From: an uncultured Ruminococcus sp.
GTDB taxonomy: Bacteria > Bacillota > Clostridia > Oscillospirales > Ruminococcaceae
Direction of reading: 5' to 3'
Length of the DNA: 45,794 nucleotides
Assembly (NCBI GenBank): GCA_900543145.1
Contig: UQPZ01000012.1
Coordinates: forward strand, 1 to 45,794
The translations under genes and the position numbers were made by a program. Positions 7,746 through 16,516 of this stretch are shown here, in pieces. The notes beneath the pieces are model-generated. The model searched no databases. It was given only the letters and a program-made list of their open reading frames with translations, and was not told the origin of the DNA. The stretch's first letter is position 1; every line of letters begins with the position of its first letter.

Positions 7746-8759
7746 CTATACAACATATACGATCTCTGTACCGCTGAATCTTTTGGTTATCTCTTCTCTT
7801 AAAAATTTCTCTGCCTCGTCACGGTATTCCTGACGGTAATAATATTTTCCCCTGCCTCTGCCCGTCATAAGCTCCTTATCGTACAGCTTAGGCGCATTAG
7901 GAAATGCCTGTTCATTTATAGCGTTCTGAACATAGCTGTAGGTCATAAAAATTACTTCAATAAATATTTCGCTTTTAGCTTTTTCAGAAAGCCTGCTGTA
8001 CAGTGTATCGAGCAGTTCAAGATATAATTCCTTCCAGCCGTCGGTAAAAATAACAGGTGCAATAAGCAGACCTACTTTATATCCGGCTTCGCACATTTTA
8101 TTTACCGCTTCAATTCTCATTTCAAGCGGCGACGTTCCTATTTCGATATTTTTTATAATTGATTCAGGATTAACGCTCATTCTGAAAATAACCTTTCCGT
8201 TATGCTCCAGTCCTAACAGGTCGTCTACCATCGCAAATTTTGTTGGAAAGGTTATACAGCCCCTGCCTTTTCTGCCGAACTCCTTTATTGTTTTTATAAG
8301 ATTTCCGGTTATGCGGTTTTCAAGTATAAGGTCGCTGTTGCTTCCGATCTCAAAGGTACATTCTTTCTCGGTCTTATGTGATTTCTCGATAAGCTTATCA
8401 AGCATATAATCGGTATTGACGTATACCCTCAGGTATGAGCATTTGTTGTAATTGCAGACAAGATAGCAGTACAGGCACATTGCACTGCACCCCGATGACG
8501 TATATGGAACAAGATAATCCGAAACCTTTTTATTTTCAACGTACTTGTGGGTCTTTCTGATGCCTATAATTAGATACTTTTTCATTTCAGCAAAATCCTC
8601 GTTGCTTCTGCTTCTCAGTTCCTCTATATTATTATGGCTTTTTATCGGAATCCACTCGGTGTTTGTATATGTTCTTTTTAATTTCTGTCCAAGCTCGTAG
8701 TTAAGCGCCTCGGGTTCATAATATATTTTTTTCGGATACATAATTATTTCTATGCACAT
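7746..8759 (-). CDS. splB: Spore photoproduct lyase (radical SAM)
   Basis: 337 residues. Repairs the thymine dimer 5-thyminyl-5,6-dihydrothymine in germinating spore DNA using S-adenosylmethionine and a 4Fe-4S cluster. The cluster motif is C91-SAM-C95-LY-C98, the CX3CX2C spacing that marks this family, followed by the typical LVCNYNKCSYLRVYVN. The N-terminus (YPKKIYYEPEALNYELG) and C-terminus (GRGRGKYYYR) also fit. It is a single gene. The ATG used here is 17 nt from the nearest GGGAGG and sits in a small hairpin loop (8750-8771); an in-frame ATG at 8741 is the alternative. Its presence points to a spore-forming host. Confidence 0.93.
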   Translation of the reverse strand: MCIEIIMYPKKIYYEPEALNYELGQKLKRTYTNTEWIPIKSHNNIEELRSRSNEDFAEMKKYLIIGIRKTHKYVENKKVSDYLVPYTSSGCSAMCLYCYLVCNYNKCSYLRVYVNTDYMLDKLIEKSHKTEKECTFEIGSNSDLILENRITGNLIKTIKEFGRKGRGCITFPTKFAMVDDLLGLEHNGKVIFRMSVNPESIIKNIEIGTSPLEMRIEAVNKMCEAGYKVGLLIAPVIFTDGWKELYLELLDTLYSRLSEKAKSEIFIEVIFMTYSYVQNAINEQAFPNAPKLYDKELMTGRGRGKYYYRQEYRDEAEKFLREEITKRFSGTEIVYVV

Positions 8760-8771
8760 AATTATGCATAG
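8750..8771 (-). other. Hairpin around the splB start codon
   Basis: On the minus strand CTATGCA (8765-8771) pairs with TGCATAG (8750-8756), leaving TAATTATG as loop with the ATG at its end. Folding would shorten the effective 17-nt distance between GGGAGG (8777-8782) and the start codon, or hide the start codon. Confidence 0.35.
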
Positions 8772-8850
8772 TTAAACCTCCCATTTTATTATAGAACTAT
8801 GCCTTTATTATCGTCTGCATAAACAGGTCGAATTATTCGGAAGGTATCGT

Positions 8851-8879
8851 TTGACAAACCCTGCTTGCTATGCTATAAT
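8851..8879 (+). promoter_or_regulatory. Perfect sigma-A promoter of pth-mfd
   Basis: TTGACA (8851-8856), 17 bp, TATAAT (8874-8879). The transcript would start near 8886, about 79 nt before the pth ATG. The leader contains an imperfect GC-rich hairpin (8908-8939). Confidence 0.8.
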
Positions 8880-8907
8880 ATATAAAAGTAAAAGCGAATA
8901 AAATAGT

Positions 8908-8939
8908 AATACCCCCGCCCGGATAAGGACGGGGTTATT
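8908..8939 (+). other. Hairpin in the pth leader
   Basis: AATACCCCCGCCC (8908-8920) pairs with GGACGGGGTTATT (8927-8939) with two mismatches and a 6-nt loop. No T-run follows, so it is a leader structure rather than a clear terminator. It ends 12 nt before the AGGAGAG ribosome site region of pth. Confidence 0.35.
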
Positions 8940-8964
8940 GTGCGTTATTTAGGAGAGTATAATT

Positions 8965-9591
8965 ATGAGTATATGGGACGTTTTTGACAAACTTTCCCCC
9001 GCAAAGGAGCAGAACGCTGCAAAACCGGAATATATAATCTGCGGTCTTGGTAATCCGGGAATACAGTATGAAAAAACACGTCATAACGCCGGATTTATGG
9101 CTATAGGTTCAATGGAGGAGAAATACGGCTTTAAAGCAGATATTTTTAAGTATAAGGCTAAAACCGCAGTGCATAATATTGGCGGAAAAAGCTGTCTTAT
9201 AATGAAGCCCGAAACCTTTATGAATCGCAGCGGAGAAGCGGTTTCTCAGGCTATGCGGTTTTATAAGCTGCCGCTAGAAAACGTACTGGTGATCTTCGAC
9301 GATATTTCTCTTGAGCCGGGGCATATGAGAATACGGAGAAAAGGCTCCGCAGGAGGTCATAACGGAATTAAAAGCATAATTGAACTGTGCGGAGGAGATC
9401 AATTTCCCCGTATCAAAATAGGCGTAGGAAAAAAGCCGCGTCCCGAATATGAGCTTGCCGACTGGGTACTTGGAAGGTTTGACGAAAGCGATCGGATAAA
9501 AGTCGAAGAGGTATGTGAAAACGTCTGCGCTGCGGCAGAACTTATAGTCAGCGGAAAGATCTCCGAAGCAATGAATTTATACAACAGGTAA
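8965..9591 (+). CDS. pth: Peptidyl-tRNA hydrolase
   Basis: 208 residues. Cleaves peptidyl-tRNA released from stalled ribosomes and recycles the tRNA. Family residues are all present: N30 and catalytic H40 in GNPGIQYEKTRHNAG, N87 in MKPETFMNRSG, D112/D113 in VIFDDISLEPG, and N133 in GSAGGHNGIKS. It carries about 22 extra residues before the usual start (MSIWDVFDKLSPAKEQ), a short extension also compatible with the AGGAG site 8 nt before this ATG. Gene order pth-mfd is the common Firmicute order, and mfd follows after 21 bp. Confidence 0.97.
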   Translation: MSIWDVFDKLSPAKEQNAAKPEYIICGLGNPGIQYEKTRHNAGFMAIGSMEEKYGFKADIFKYKAKTAVHNIGGKSCLIMKPETFMNRSGEAVSQAMRFYKLPLENVLVIFDDISLEPGHMRIRRKGSAGGHNGIKSIIELCGGDQFPRIKIGVGKKPRPEYELADWVLGRFDESDRIKVEEVCENVCAAAELIVSGKISEAMNLYNR

Positions 9592-9612
9592 TTTACACCG
9601 AAAGGAAACGGG

Positions 9613-12600
9613 ATGAATATTTTTGAACAGATGTGCGGCAGGCTGCCGTTTTACGGCGAGCTGACAAAAGCACTTGACAATAACTTTACGCCCTGTGCGC
9701 TGACGGGAGTTTCAAATATCCATAAGGCTCAGCTTGCTGCTGCGCTTTCAGGCAGACAAAAGGTGCTTGTTATATGTGACGACGAAGCCGCCTGCACAAG
9801 ACTCGTACAGGATATCAACGAGCTTACCGAGAAAGAAACTGCCTGCGTTTTTCCGGCAAAAGATCTCAATTTCGCTTATATGGAGGGCGTTTCAAGGGAA
9901 TACGAGCATAAGCGTATAGAAGCGCTGTCAAATATCCGAAACGGAAGCTGCCGCATTATTGCCGCTTCCGCCGAAGCCGCAATGCAGGGAACGATACCTC
10001 CGCAGGCGCTGAGCGATTATTCCTTTACATTAAGCTCCGGCGGAGAAATAGACCTGAACGCACTTACCGAAAAGCTTATTTCCGCAGGCTACAGCAGAAC
10101 CGAGCAGGTTGAGGGACAGGCTCAGTTTTCTGTCAGAGGGTCTATAGTGGACATTTTTCCCGTTCAGGAAAAGCAGCCGGTAAGAGCGGAACTGTGGGGA
10201 GATGAAATAGACGTACTTTCGTATTTTGATACCGAAAGCCAGCGAAGAACCGAGCCTATAAATGAGATAACGATATTTCCTGCGCTGGAGATAATCTTTT
10301 CGGACAGTGAAGAGCTTGTCTGCAAGCTGGAACAGCTGTCAGCTTCGGTCAGGGGAAAAAATACCGATAAGATAAGAGCTCATATACTGAGGGATACCGA
10401 GCTTGTCAGAAGCGGACTTACTCTTACTAATCTCGATAAATATTACAGTATTGCATACGAGAAAACGTCAACTGTTTTTGATTACTTCAAGGGCGGTATC
10501 TGCCTTGTTAGCGAGTATCAGAATTGTGCGGAAAAGGCTAAAGCGGCTCTTATTCAGCTTCAGGAGGATCTGAAGCTGCTGTATGAGGATGGAATACTAT
10601 TCAAAAGACTAGAGGGCTTTTTTATAGATTTCCCTCAGGTTCAGTCTGAGATCCAGTCAATGCCCTGCGTATTTGCAGATACCTTTATGCGTTCCAATAA
10701 CGATATAAAATTTAAAAAGCTGATAAATTCAGACTGCCGCCAGACAGGCGTATGGGGCGGAAATATCTCAAATCTGGTCGATGAGCTGAAAAGCTTCTGC
10801 GAACAGGATTACTGTACCGTTGTGCTTGCCGGAAGCGAAAAGACCTTGCAGATAATAGTAAACGATCTGAACGAACAGGGGATACCGGCAAGTCTGCTGG
10901 ACAAAAATAGTGAGATTGCGCCTAAAAGGGTATATGTAAGAACAGGAAGCCTGTCGGGAGGCTTTGATTACCCCGATATAAAATGCGCCGCTATAACCCA
11001 GATGAAAGCCATGACTGCAAAGAGAAAAAAGACGAAGCATAAAAAAGGTGAGGAAATAAAAAGCCTTTCCGATATTGCTCCGGGAGATCTTGTTGTACAT
11101 TCAATGTACGGAATAGGAAAGTTCGCAGGTATACGCAGTCTGGAAAACAACGGAATCACAAAGGATTATATCACAATAAAATATGCGGGAACCGACGTAC
11201 TGTACGTTCCCGTAACTCAGCTTGACCTTGTTTCAAGATATATCGGCCCCCGTGATGACAGCGGAGTAAAGCTCAATAAGCTTAATTCATCGGAATGGAA
11301 GAAAACCCGTTCTAGAGTAAAATCAGCTGTTAAGGATATGGCAGAGGAGCTTACAAAGCTTTATGCGCAAAGGCAGACGGCTAAGGGCTATGCTTTCTCA
11401 GAGGATAACGACTGGCAGAGAGATTTTGAAGAGCGTTTCGATTATCAGGAAACCGACGACCAGCTCAGAAGTATTCAGGAAATAAAGGACGATATGCAGA
11501 AGTCTGTTCCTATGGACAGACTTTTATGCGGCGACGTAGGCTTCGGAAAAACCGAAGTCGCGCTGAGAGCGGCGTTTAAATGTATGCTTGACTCTAAGCA
11601 GGCGGCAATACTAGTGCCTACTACCGTTTTGGCATGGCAGCATTATCAGACCGCAGTAAAACGCTTTGAGCATTTTCCTATAAAAGTAGAGCTGCTGTCA
11701 CGCTTTCGTACTCCCAAACAGCAGCAGCAGATAATAAGAGAGCTTAAAAGAGGAACTATCGACCTTATTATCGGAACTCACAGACTTGTACAGAAAGACG
11801 TAGAATTCAAGGATCTGGGACTTGCGATAATCGACGAGGAACAGCGCTTCGGAGTGGCTCACAAGGAAAAGCTTAAGGAAGCGTTCAAAGGCGTGGACGT
11901 TCTTACGCTTTCCGCAACTCCTATTCCCAGGACCCTGAATATGGCTATGAGCGGAATAAGGGATATGTCGGTAATAGAAGAGCCTCCGCAGGACAGACAG
12001 CCTATACAGACCTATGTTATTGAGCATAACGACGGAGTTATTGCTCAGGCGATACAGAAAGAGCTGAGAAGAGGCGGTCAGGTCTACTATATCCACAACC
12101 GCATAGATACGATAGAAAGAACGGTTTCACACCTTCAGCAGCTTCTACCGGAAGCAAGGATCGGTTATGCTCACGGTCAAATATCGGAATCGGATCTCTC
12201 GGAAATATGGCGGCAGCTTATCGACAGGGAAATAGATATCCTGGTATGCACTACTCTTATCGAAACGGGAGTGGACGTTCCCAACGTGAATACTCTTATA
12301 ATTGAGGACGCAGATAAGCTGGGGCTTTCACAGCTTTACCAGTTGAGAGGGCGGGTAGGGCGTTCCAGCAGGAGGGCGTTTGCATACTTTACCTTCCGAC
12401 GCGGAAAGGTGCTTACCGAAATAGCAAGCAAAAGACTTAATGCAATAAAGGAATTCACCCAGTTCGGTTCAGGTTTTCATATCGCCCTGCGCGATCTTGA
12501 AATAAGAGGTGCAGGCTCTATACTCAGCGGAAAGCAGCATGGTCATATGGAGGCGGTAGGTTACGATATGTACCTGCGGCTTCTCAATGAAGCTATCGCC

Positions 12601-13068
12601 GAACAGAAAGGGGAGGCGCTGCCACGTTCGCCGGAGGATTGTCTTGTGGATATTTCAGTGGACGCATTTATTCCAGAGAAATATATTGAAAGTCTGCCGC
12701 TGAGAATAGATGCCTACCGAAAAATAGCGTCTATAATTACCGAAGAGGACAGCCGCGACGTACTTGACGAGCTTATCGACAGATTCGGCAATCCTCCGAA
12801 ATCGGTAATAGGGCTTGTAAATATAGCGCTGACAAGAAATACGGCGTCACGCCTGAAAATAACTGAGATCTCTCAGCGCGGGGAAAATGTTTTGTTTTTC
12901 ATACAGCGTCCTGAGGTCGCTCAGATACAGGCGCTTTCTGCATTTTACAAAAACCGCATAAAATTTGCCGACGGAGCAAAGCCTTATTTTTCGGTACGGC
13001 TTGACAAAAAACAAAAGCCTCCGGCTCTTATGACTGAGGTAATAAAAATAATGGACAACGCAGAATAA
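9613..13068 (+). CDS. mfd: Transcription-repair coupling factor
   Basis: 1151 residues, the family length. Removes RNA polymerase stalled at DNA damage and recruits UvrA. Domains in order: a UvrB-like N-terminal region; a CarD/TRCF RNA-polymerase interaction domain near 488-545 (GDLVVHSMYGIGKFAG); a DNA translocase with Walker A CGDVGFGKTE near 638 and DEEQ near 741; motif VI near QLRGRVGRSSR; and a C-terminal regulatory domain. Cotranscribed with pth, AAAGGAA before the ATG. A strong terminator follows directly. Confidence 0.98.
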   Translation: MNIFEQMCGRLPFYGELTKALDNNFTPCALTGVSNIHKAQLAAALSGRQKVLVICDDEAACTRLVQDINELTEKETACVFPAKDLNFAYMEGVSREYEHKRIEALSNIRNGSCRIIAASAEAAMQGTIPPQALSDYSFTLSSGGEIDLNALTEKLISAGYSRTEQVEGQAQFSVRGSIVDIFPVQEKQPVRAELWGDEIDVLSYFDTESQRRTEPINEITIFPALEIIFSDSEELVCKLEQLSASVRGKNTDKIRAHILRDTELVRSGLTLTNLDKYYSIAYEKTSTVFDYFKGGICLVSEYQNCAEKAKAALIQLQEDLKLLYEDGILFKRLEGFFIDFPQVQSEIQSMPCVFADTFMRSNNDIKFKKLINSDCRQTGVWGGNISNLVDELKSFCEQDYCTVVLAGSEKTLQIIVNDLNEQGIPASLLDKNSEIAPKRVYVRTGSLSGGFDYPDIKCAAITQMKAMTAKRKKTKHKKGEEIKSLSDIAPGDLVVHSMYGIGKFAGIRSLENNGITKDYITIKYAGTDVLYVPVTQLDLVSRYIGPRDDSGVKLNKLNSSEWKKTRSRVKSAVKDMAEELTKLYAQRQTAKGYAFSEDNDWQRDFEERFDYQETDDQLRSIQEIKDDMQKSVPMDRLLCGDVGFGKTEVALRAAFKCMLDSKQAAILVPTTVLAWQHYQTAVKRFEHFPIKVELLSRFRTPKQQQQIIRELKRGTIDLIIGTHRLVQKDVEFKDLGLAIIDEEQRFGVAHKEKLKEAFKGVDVLTLSATPIPRTLNMAMSGIRDMSVIEEPPQDRQPIQTYVIEHNDGVIAQAIQKELRRGGQVYYIHNRIDTIERTVSHLQQLLPEARIGYAHGQISESDLSEIWRQLIDREIDILVCTTLIETGVDVPNVNTLIIEDADKLGLSQLYQLRGRVGRSSRRAFAYFTFRRGKVLTEIASKRLNAIKEFTQFGSGFHIALRDLEIRGAGSILSGKQHGHMEAVGYDMYLRLLNEAIAEQKGEALPRSPEDCLVDISVDAFIPEKYIESLPLRIDAYRKIASIITEEDSRDVLDELIDRFGNPPKSVIGLVNIALTRNTASRLKITEISQRGENVLFFIQRPEVAQIQALSAFYKNRIKFADGAKPYFSVRLDKKQKPPALMTEVIKIMDNAE

Positions 13069-13071
13069 CTG

Positions 13072-13123
13072 ACCCGAGGGAAACAATCAAGCTTAATCAG
13101 TCGTTTCCCTCGGGTTTGTTTTA
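13072..13123 (+). terminator. Terminator of pth-mfd
   Basis: ACCCGAGGGAAAC (13072-13084) pairs perfectly with GTTTCCCTCGGGT (13103-13115) around an 18-nt loop, followed by TTGTTTTAAAT. It starts 4 bp after the mfd stop. Confidence 0.85.
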
Positions 13124-13183
13124 AATATTCTATGTGTTTTTTATCAGCCTTTTTAGAACTAACAGCCGAATTGCTCACAAGGT

Positions 13184-14167
13184 TTACAGCAAACTTCTTC
13201 TTAGCGTATCAGCGTCCTGATAATGAAGATAAGCTGGAGGAATGTCAAGAACGGTCTTGCAGCCGTAATTGCAGTCCTTAGATAATCTGTAAGCAGCTCT
13301 GGCGTAAGCGGTAAGTACGCCTGCGGTAAACTCCGGATTTGAATCAAGTGTCAGCCTATATTCGATCGTATGACTGTTTTCCCCGTTCAGACCTGTTTTT
13401 CCGGTGCGCAGTACGATCCCTCCGTGAGGCATACCGGAATGTTTACTGTTAAGCTCATCCTGACTTATAAAATGCACGGCAGTATCGTAATCGGCAAAAT
13501 AGTCAGGCATTGTTTTTATGGCATTTTCAATAGCTTTAAGGTCTGCGCCCTCTTCGGCAACAACAAAACATTCCCTTGTATGCTTTTGACGTACGGTCAG
13601 CTCAGGGTTTGCTCCGCTTCTTACGCTTTCAAGCGCCTCCTCCGACGGAACGGTATACTGTCTTGCGTCCTTAACTCCGGGTATTCTGCGTACAGCGTCC
13701 GAATGTCCCTGACTTATCCCTTTGCCCCAGAAGGTATAATCGCAGCCGTCCGGCAGAACAGCCTGACCGTACATTCTTGCGAGAGAGAAAAGTCCCGGAT
13801 CCCAGCCGACGGAAATTATGCTTACCGTATGGTTTTTGCAGCTGATCTCGTTTACCTGCTGAAAATGCTCAGGTATTCTGGCGTGGGTATCAAAGCTGTC
13901 AACAACGTTGAAGCAGGAAGCAAGCTGAGCTGTCTGCTCGGGAAGGTCGCTTGCGCTTCCGCCGCATAGGATCATTACATCGATCTCTTTTTTCATTGCT
14001 TCGGCTGACTCTATTGAAAATACCGGTGCGCCTGTTTTGGTTTTAAGGCTTCTCGGATCTCTCCTTGTAAAGACTCCGATGAGCTTCATATCGTCTGAAT
14101 GAGCGAGAGCGCTTTCTACTCCCCGCCCTAAGTTGCCGTATCCGGCAATACCTATTCGTATACACAT
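13184..14167 (-). CDS. ddh: meso-Diaminopimelate dehydrogenase
   Basis: 327 residues. Catalyses NADPH-dependent reductive amination of tetrahydrodipicolinate to meso-DAP in one step, the short branch of lysine and peptidoglycan precursor synthesis. The N-terminal Rossmann motif is IGIAGYGNLGRGV. Family signatures are SVGWDPGLFS, WGKGISQGHSDAVRRI and SMPHGG-like SGMPHGGIV. AAGGTGAG lies 6 nt before the ATG. It is a single gene; upstream is a 525-bp gap. Its presence means DAP-type peptidoglycan can be made without the acyl-transfer branch. Confidence 0.95.
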   Translation of the reverse strand: MCIRIGIAGYGNLGRGVESALAHSDDMKLIGVFTRRDPRSLKTKTGAPVFSIESAEAMKKEIDVMILCGGSASDLPEQTAQLASCFNVVDSFDTHARIPEHFQQVNEISCKNHTVSIISVGWDPGLFSLARMYGQAVLPDGCDYTFWGKGISQGHSDAVRRIPGVKDARQYTVPSEEALESVRSGANPELTVRQKHTRECFVVAEEGADLKAIENAIKTMPDYFADYDTAVHFISQDELNSKHSGMPHGGIVLRTGKTGLNGENSHTIEYRLTLDSNPEFTAGVLTAYARAAYRLSKDCNYGCKTVLDIPPAYLHYQDADTLRRSLL

Positions 14168-14662
14168 TTTTTCTCACCTTATTCTAAAAATTTATATATG
14201 AAAACTTTTAAATTGGCAGCTTGTTTATATTAAGCCCTTCTTGAAACTGACGGTCAGAGCTGTTTTTCTTAACGTACGCCTGGCAAAAGACAATTTGATC
14301 ACTGTTTCGCTTTGATATAAGTTTGACTCCGTTTTTACGGAAACTATCTTGTACAGGCGGTTTTTTCAAGCTTTGTCGAGTCGGGATTTGTAATTACCGA
14401 CAAAACTATCGCTGAGAGTTTTGTCGTTATCAGCAGTATTTACGCTCCCGCCGTAGTGCAGTCTGCTGTTTTACCTTTGACAGAGATAAAGACTGTATAT
14501 AAGCCGAAAGCTACGTTGAGAAAATACTCCGAAATGCATACTGAAAGACGCTTGAAAATACAGCTGTTTTTCAGTAATGCTGAGTTAATAATTCTTTAAC
14601 ATTATTCAGCTGAACCTCAGCGGTATAACAGCTTTTAAATGCTCTTATAACATTCTCTAAAT
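14168..14662. other. Long intergenic stretch between ddh and prfC
   Basis: About 495 bp with no convincing gene. A frame on the plus strand stays open from about 14326 to a TAA at 14600-14602 (close to 90 codons) but has no early ATG, no ribosome site and no recognisable family, so it may be a decayed gene or chance. A hairpin (14398-14426) lies inside it. The ddh promoter must lie at the left end on the minus strand; I did not find a clear -35/-10 pair. Confidence 0.3.
14398..14426. repeat. 10-bp inverted repeat
   Basis: CGACAAAACT (14398-14407) pairs perfectly with AGTTTTGTCG (14417-14426) around a 9-nt loop. It has no T-run on either strand, so a terminator is unlikely. Confidence 0.4.
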
Positions 14663-14663
14663 A

Positions 14664-14679
14664 TGTTCCACGTGGAACA
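14664..14679. other. parS: parS-type centromere site (ParB/Spo0J binding site)
   Basis: TGTTCCACGTGGAACA is a perfect 16-bp palindrome, extended by one base each side to 18 bp (14663-14680). It matches the bacterial chromosomal parS consensus TGTTNCACGTGAAACA except for the base that restores perfect symmetry with C at position 5. ParB (Spo0J) loads at such sites and spreads, and SMC is recruited there for chromosome segregation. parS sites cluster around the replication origin, so this places the window in the origin-proximal part of the chromosome. It sits 13 bp beyond the prfC stop codon, in a non-coding position. Confidence 0.82.
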
Positions 14680-14692
14680 TTTTTAATATGCT

Positions 14693-16288
14693 CTACTGTA
14701 ATTCTCCGCGGTTAAATTCCGAAAGCTCCAATCCCTCGTTGCGCTCAAGTGCCCAGCGGATATTCCACTCGCTTGAAAACAGCAGCAGATAATTCCCACG
14801 GAAGTCCTGAACCAGTTTTGTGTCACTTGAAAGCTTTAGAGTTTTGGGATCTATATCCTTGTTGTCTATCCAGCGGATATAAGAGTAAGGCAGACCTTCC
14901 TTAATTATCTCAACGTTGTATTCGTTTTTCATACGGTATTCAAAAACGTCGAACTGAAGCACTCCGACTACTCCGACTATTACTTCTTCCATACCGGTAT
15001 AAGGCTCCTGAAAGATCTGTATAGCTCCCTCCTGAGCGATCTGGGTCGTGCCCTTTACGAACTGCTTGCGCTTCATAGTATCCTTTTGGCGGACTCTCTG
15101 AAAATGCTCCGGTGCAAAGGTTGGAATACCCTCAAACTCAAATTTCTTTCCCGGGGAACAAACAGTATCTCCTATAGAAAAAATTCCCGGATCAAATACT
15201 CCGATTATATCTCCTGCATATGCCTCGTCGATTATTTCACGCTCCTGAGCCATTATCTGCTGAGGCTGGGAAAGACGCATTTTCTTGTTGCCCTGAACAT
15301 GAAGTACGTCCATTTCCTTATCGAACTTTCCCGAACAGATTCTAAGGAAGGTTATTCTGTCACGATGAGCCTTGTTCATATTCGCCTGTATTTTGAACAC
15401 AAACGCCGAAAAGCTGTCGTCAAACGGGTCGATAAGTCCTGCGGAGGAATTTCTCGGAAGCGGAGTCGGCGTCATTTGCAGGAAGTTTTCAAGAAACGGC
15501 TCAACTCCGAAATTAGTCAGCGCAGAGCCGAAAAACACCGGAGAAAGTCTGCCGTTATGGACAGCTTCAAGGTCAAATTCCTCGCTTGCTCCGTCAAGAA
15601 GTTCAATATCCTCCAATATCTGACTGCGGTTTTCTTCTCCGATAAGCTCTGCAAGCGACGGGTCGTTCAGATCGGCTTCCTTAGAGGCGACCTGACTTTG
15701 TCCGCCGGTAGCTTCAAAGGAAATAATATGCTTTTTCTTTCTGTCGTAAACTCCTCGGAAATCCTTGCCGGAGCTTATGGGCCAGTTTACCGGATAAGTA
15801 GGTATTCCCAGTTCATTTTCTATCTCTTCAAGCAGATCGAAAGGATTGCGGGATTCTCTGTCCATTTTGTTAATAAAAGTAAATATAGGGATATTTCTCA
15901 TTGCACAGACTTTGAAAAGCTTTCTGGTCTGATTTTCAACACCCTTTGAAGCGTCGATAACCATTACCGCCGAGTCTGCCGCCATAAGAGTTCGGTAGGT
16001 ATCCTCGGAGAAGTCCTGATGTCCGGGGGTATCAAGTATATTTATACAGAAACCCTCATACTGAAACTGCATAACAGAGGAAGTTACCGAGATACCTCTT
16101 TGCTTTTCGATCTCCATCCAGTCGGAAACTGCATGACGCGCGGATTTTTTTCCTTTTACGGCGCCTGCCTGAGCTATTGCTCCGCCGTAGAGCAGAAATT
16201 TTTCGGTTAGAGTAGTTTTTCCTGCATCTGGGTGCGAAATTATCGCAAAGGTCCTTCTGCGTTTGATTTCCTGTTCTAAATTGCTCAA
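14693..16288 (-). CDS. prfC: Peptide chain release factor 3
   Basis: 531 residues. A translational GTPase that removes RF1/RF2 from the ribosome after peptide release. G1 is SHPDAGKTT, G2 region RGISVTSS, G3 DTPGHQDF, G4 NKMDRE. I place the start at TTG 16288 because GGAGG (16297-16301) lies 8 nt upstream and the product then begins MSNLEQEIKRRRTF, as RF3 proteins do; the frame remains open further upstream to 16354 but without a ribosome site, and RF3 is normally about 530 residues. It is a single gene, with the parS site just after its stop. Confidence 0.95.
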   Translation of the reverse strand: MSNLEQEIKRRRTFAIISHPDAGKTTLTEKFLLYGGAIAQAGAVKGKKSARHAVSDWMEIEKQRGISVTSSVMQFQYEGFCINILDTPGHQDFSEDTYRTLMAADSAVMVIDASKGVENQTRKLFKVCAMRNIPIFTFINKMDRESRNPFDLLEEIENELGIPTYPVNWPISSGKDFRGVYDRKKKHIISFEATGGQSQVASKEADLNDPSLAELIGEENRSQILEDIELLDGASEEFDLEAVHNGRLSPVFFGSALTNFGVEPFLENFLQMTPTPLPRNSSAGLIDPFDDSFSAFVFKIQANMNKAHRDRITFLRICSGKFDKEMDVLHVQGNKKMRLSQPQQIMAQEREIIDEAYAGDIIGVFDPGIFSIGDTVCSPGKKFEFEGIPTFAPEHFQRVRQKDTMKRKQFVKGTTQIAQEGAIQIFQEPYTGMEEVIVGVVGVLQFDVFEYRMKNEYNVEIIKEGLPYSYIRWIDNKDIDPKTLKLSSDTKLVQDFRGNYLLLFSSEWNIRWALERNEGLELSEFNRGELQ

Positions 16289-16516
16289 ATTATTTTCCTC
16301 CAAAGCCGGCCGCCTGTGCGGCGTGAATTTTCTATCCGTATTATTATACAGCAAACCTCAGGAAAATGCAAGGAAAATTATATAAATACTGCGGCAGTAA
16401 AAAGCAGGGTAAAAGCCGGGGTTAATGTTTCGGTATTAAACGTTTTACGGCGTTCGTCAAAATATCTAAATTTAATGGCTGTTTGTTTTTCCATTCAATA
16501 TATTTCTACATTTTCC

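Noticed and set aside
13370..13969. 199-codon plus-strand open frame
   Set aside because: Antisense shadow of ddh, which is well supported by family motifs.
14663..14680. Palindrome read as the prfC terminator
   Set aside because: It has no loop, and no T-run follows on the prfC strand; the match to the parS consensus explains it better.
15086..15949. 287-codon plus-strand open frame
   Set aside because: It lies wholly inside prfC on the opposite strand; prfC has all RF3 motifs, and this frame has no ribosome site or recognisable domain.
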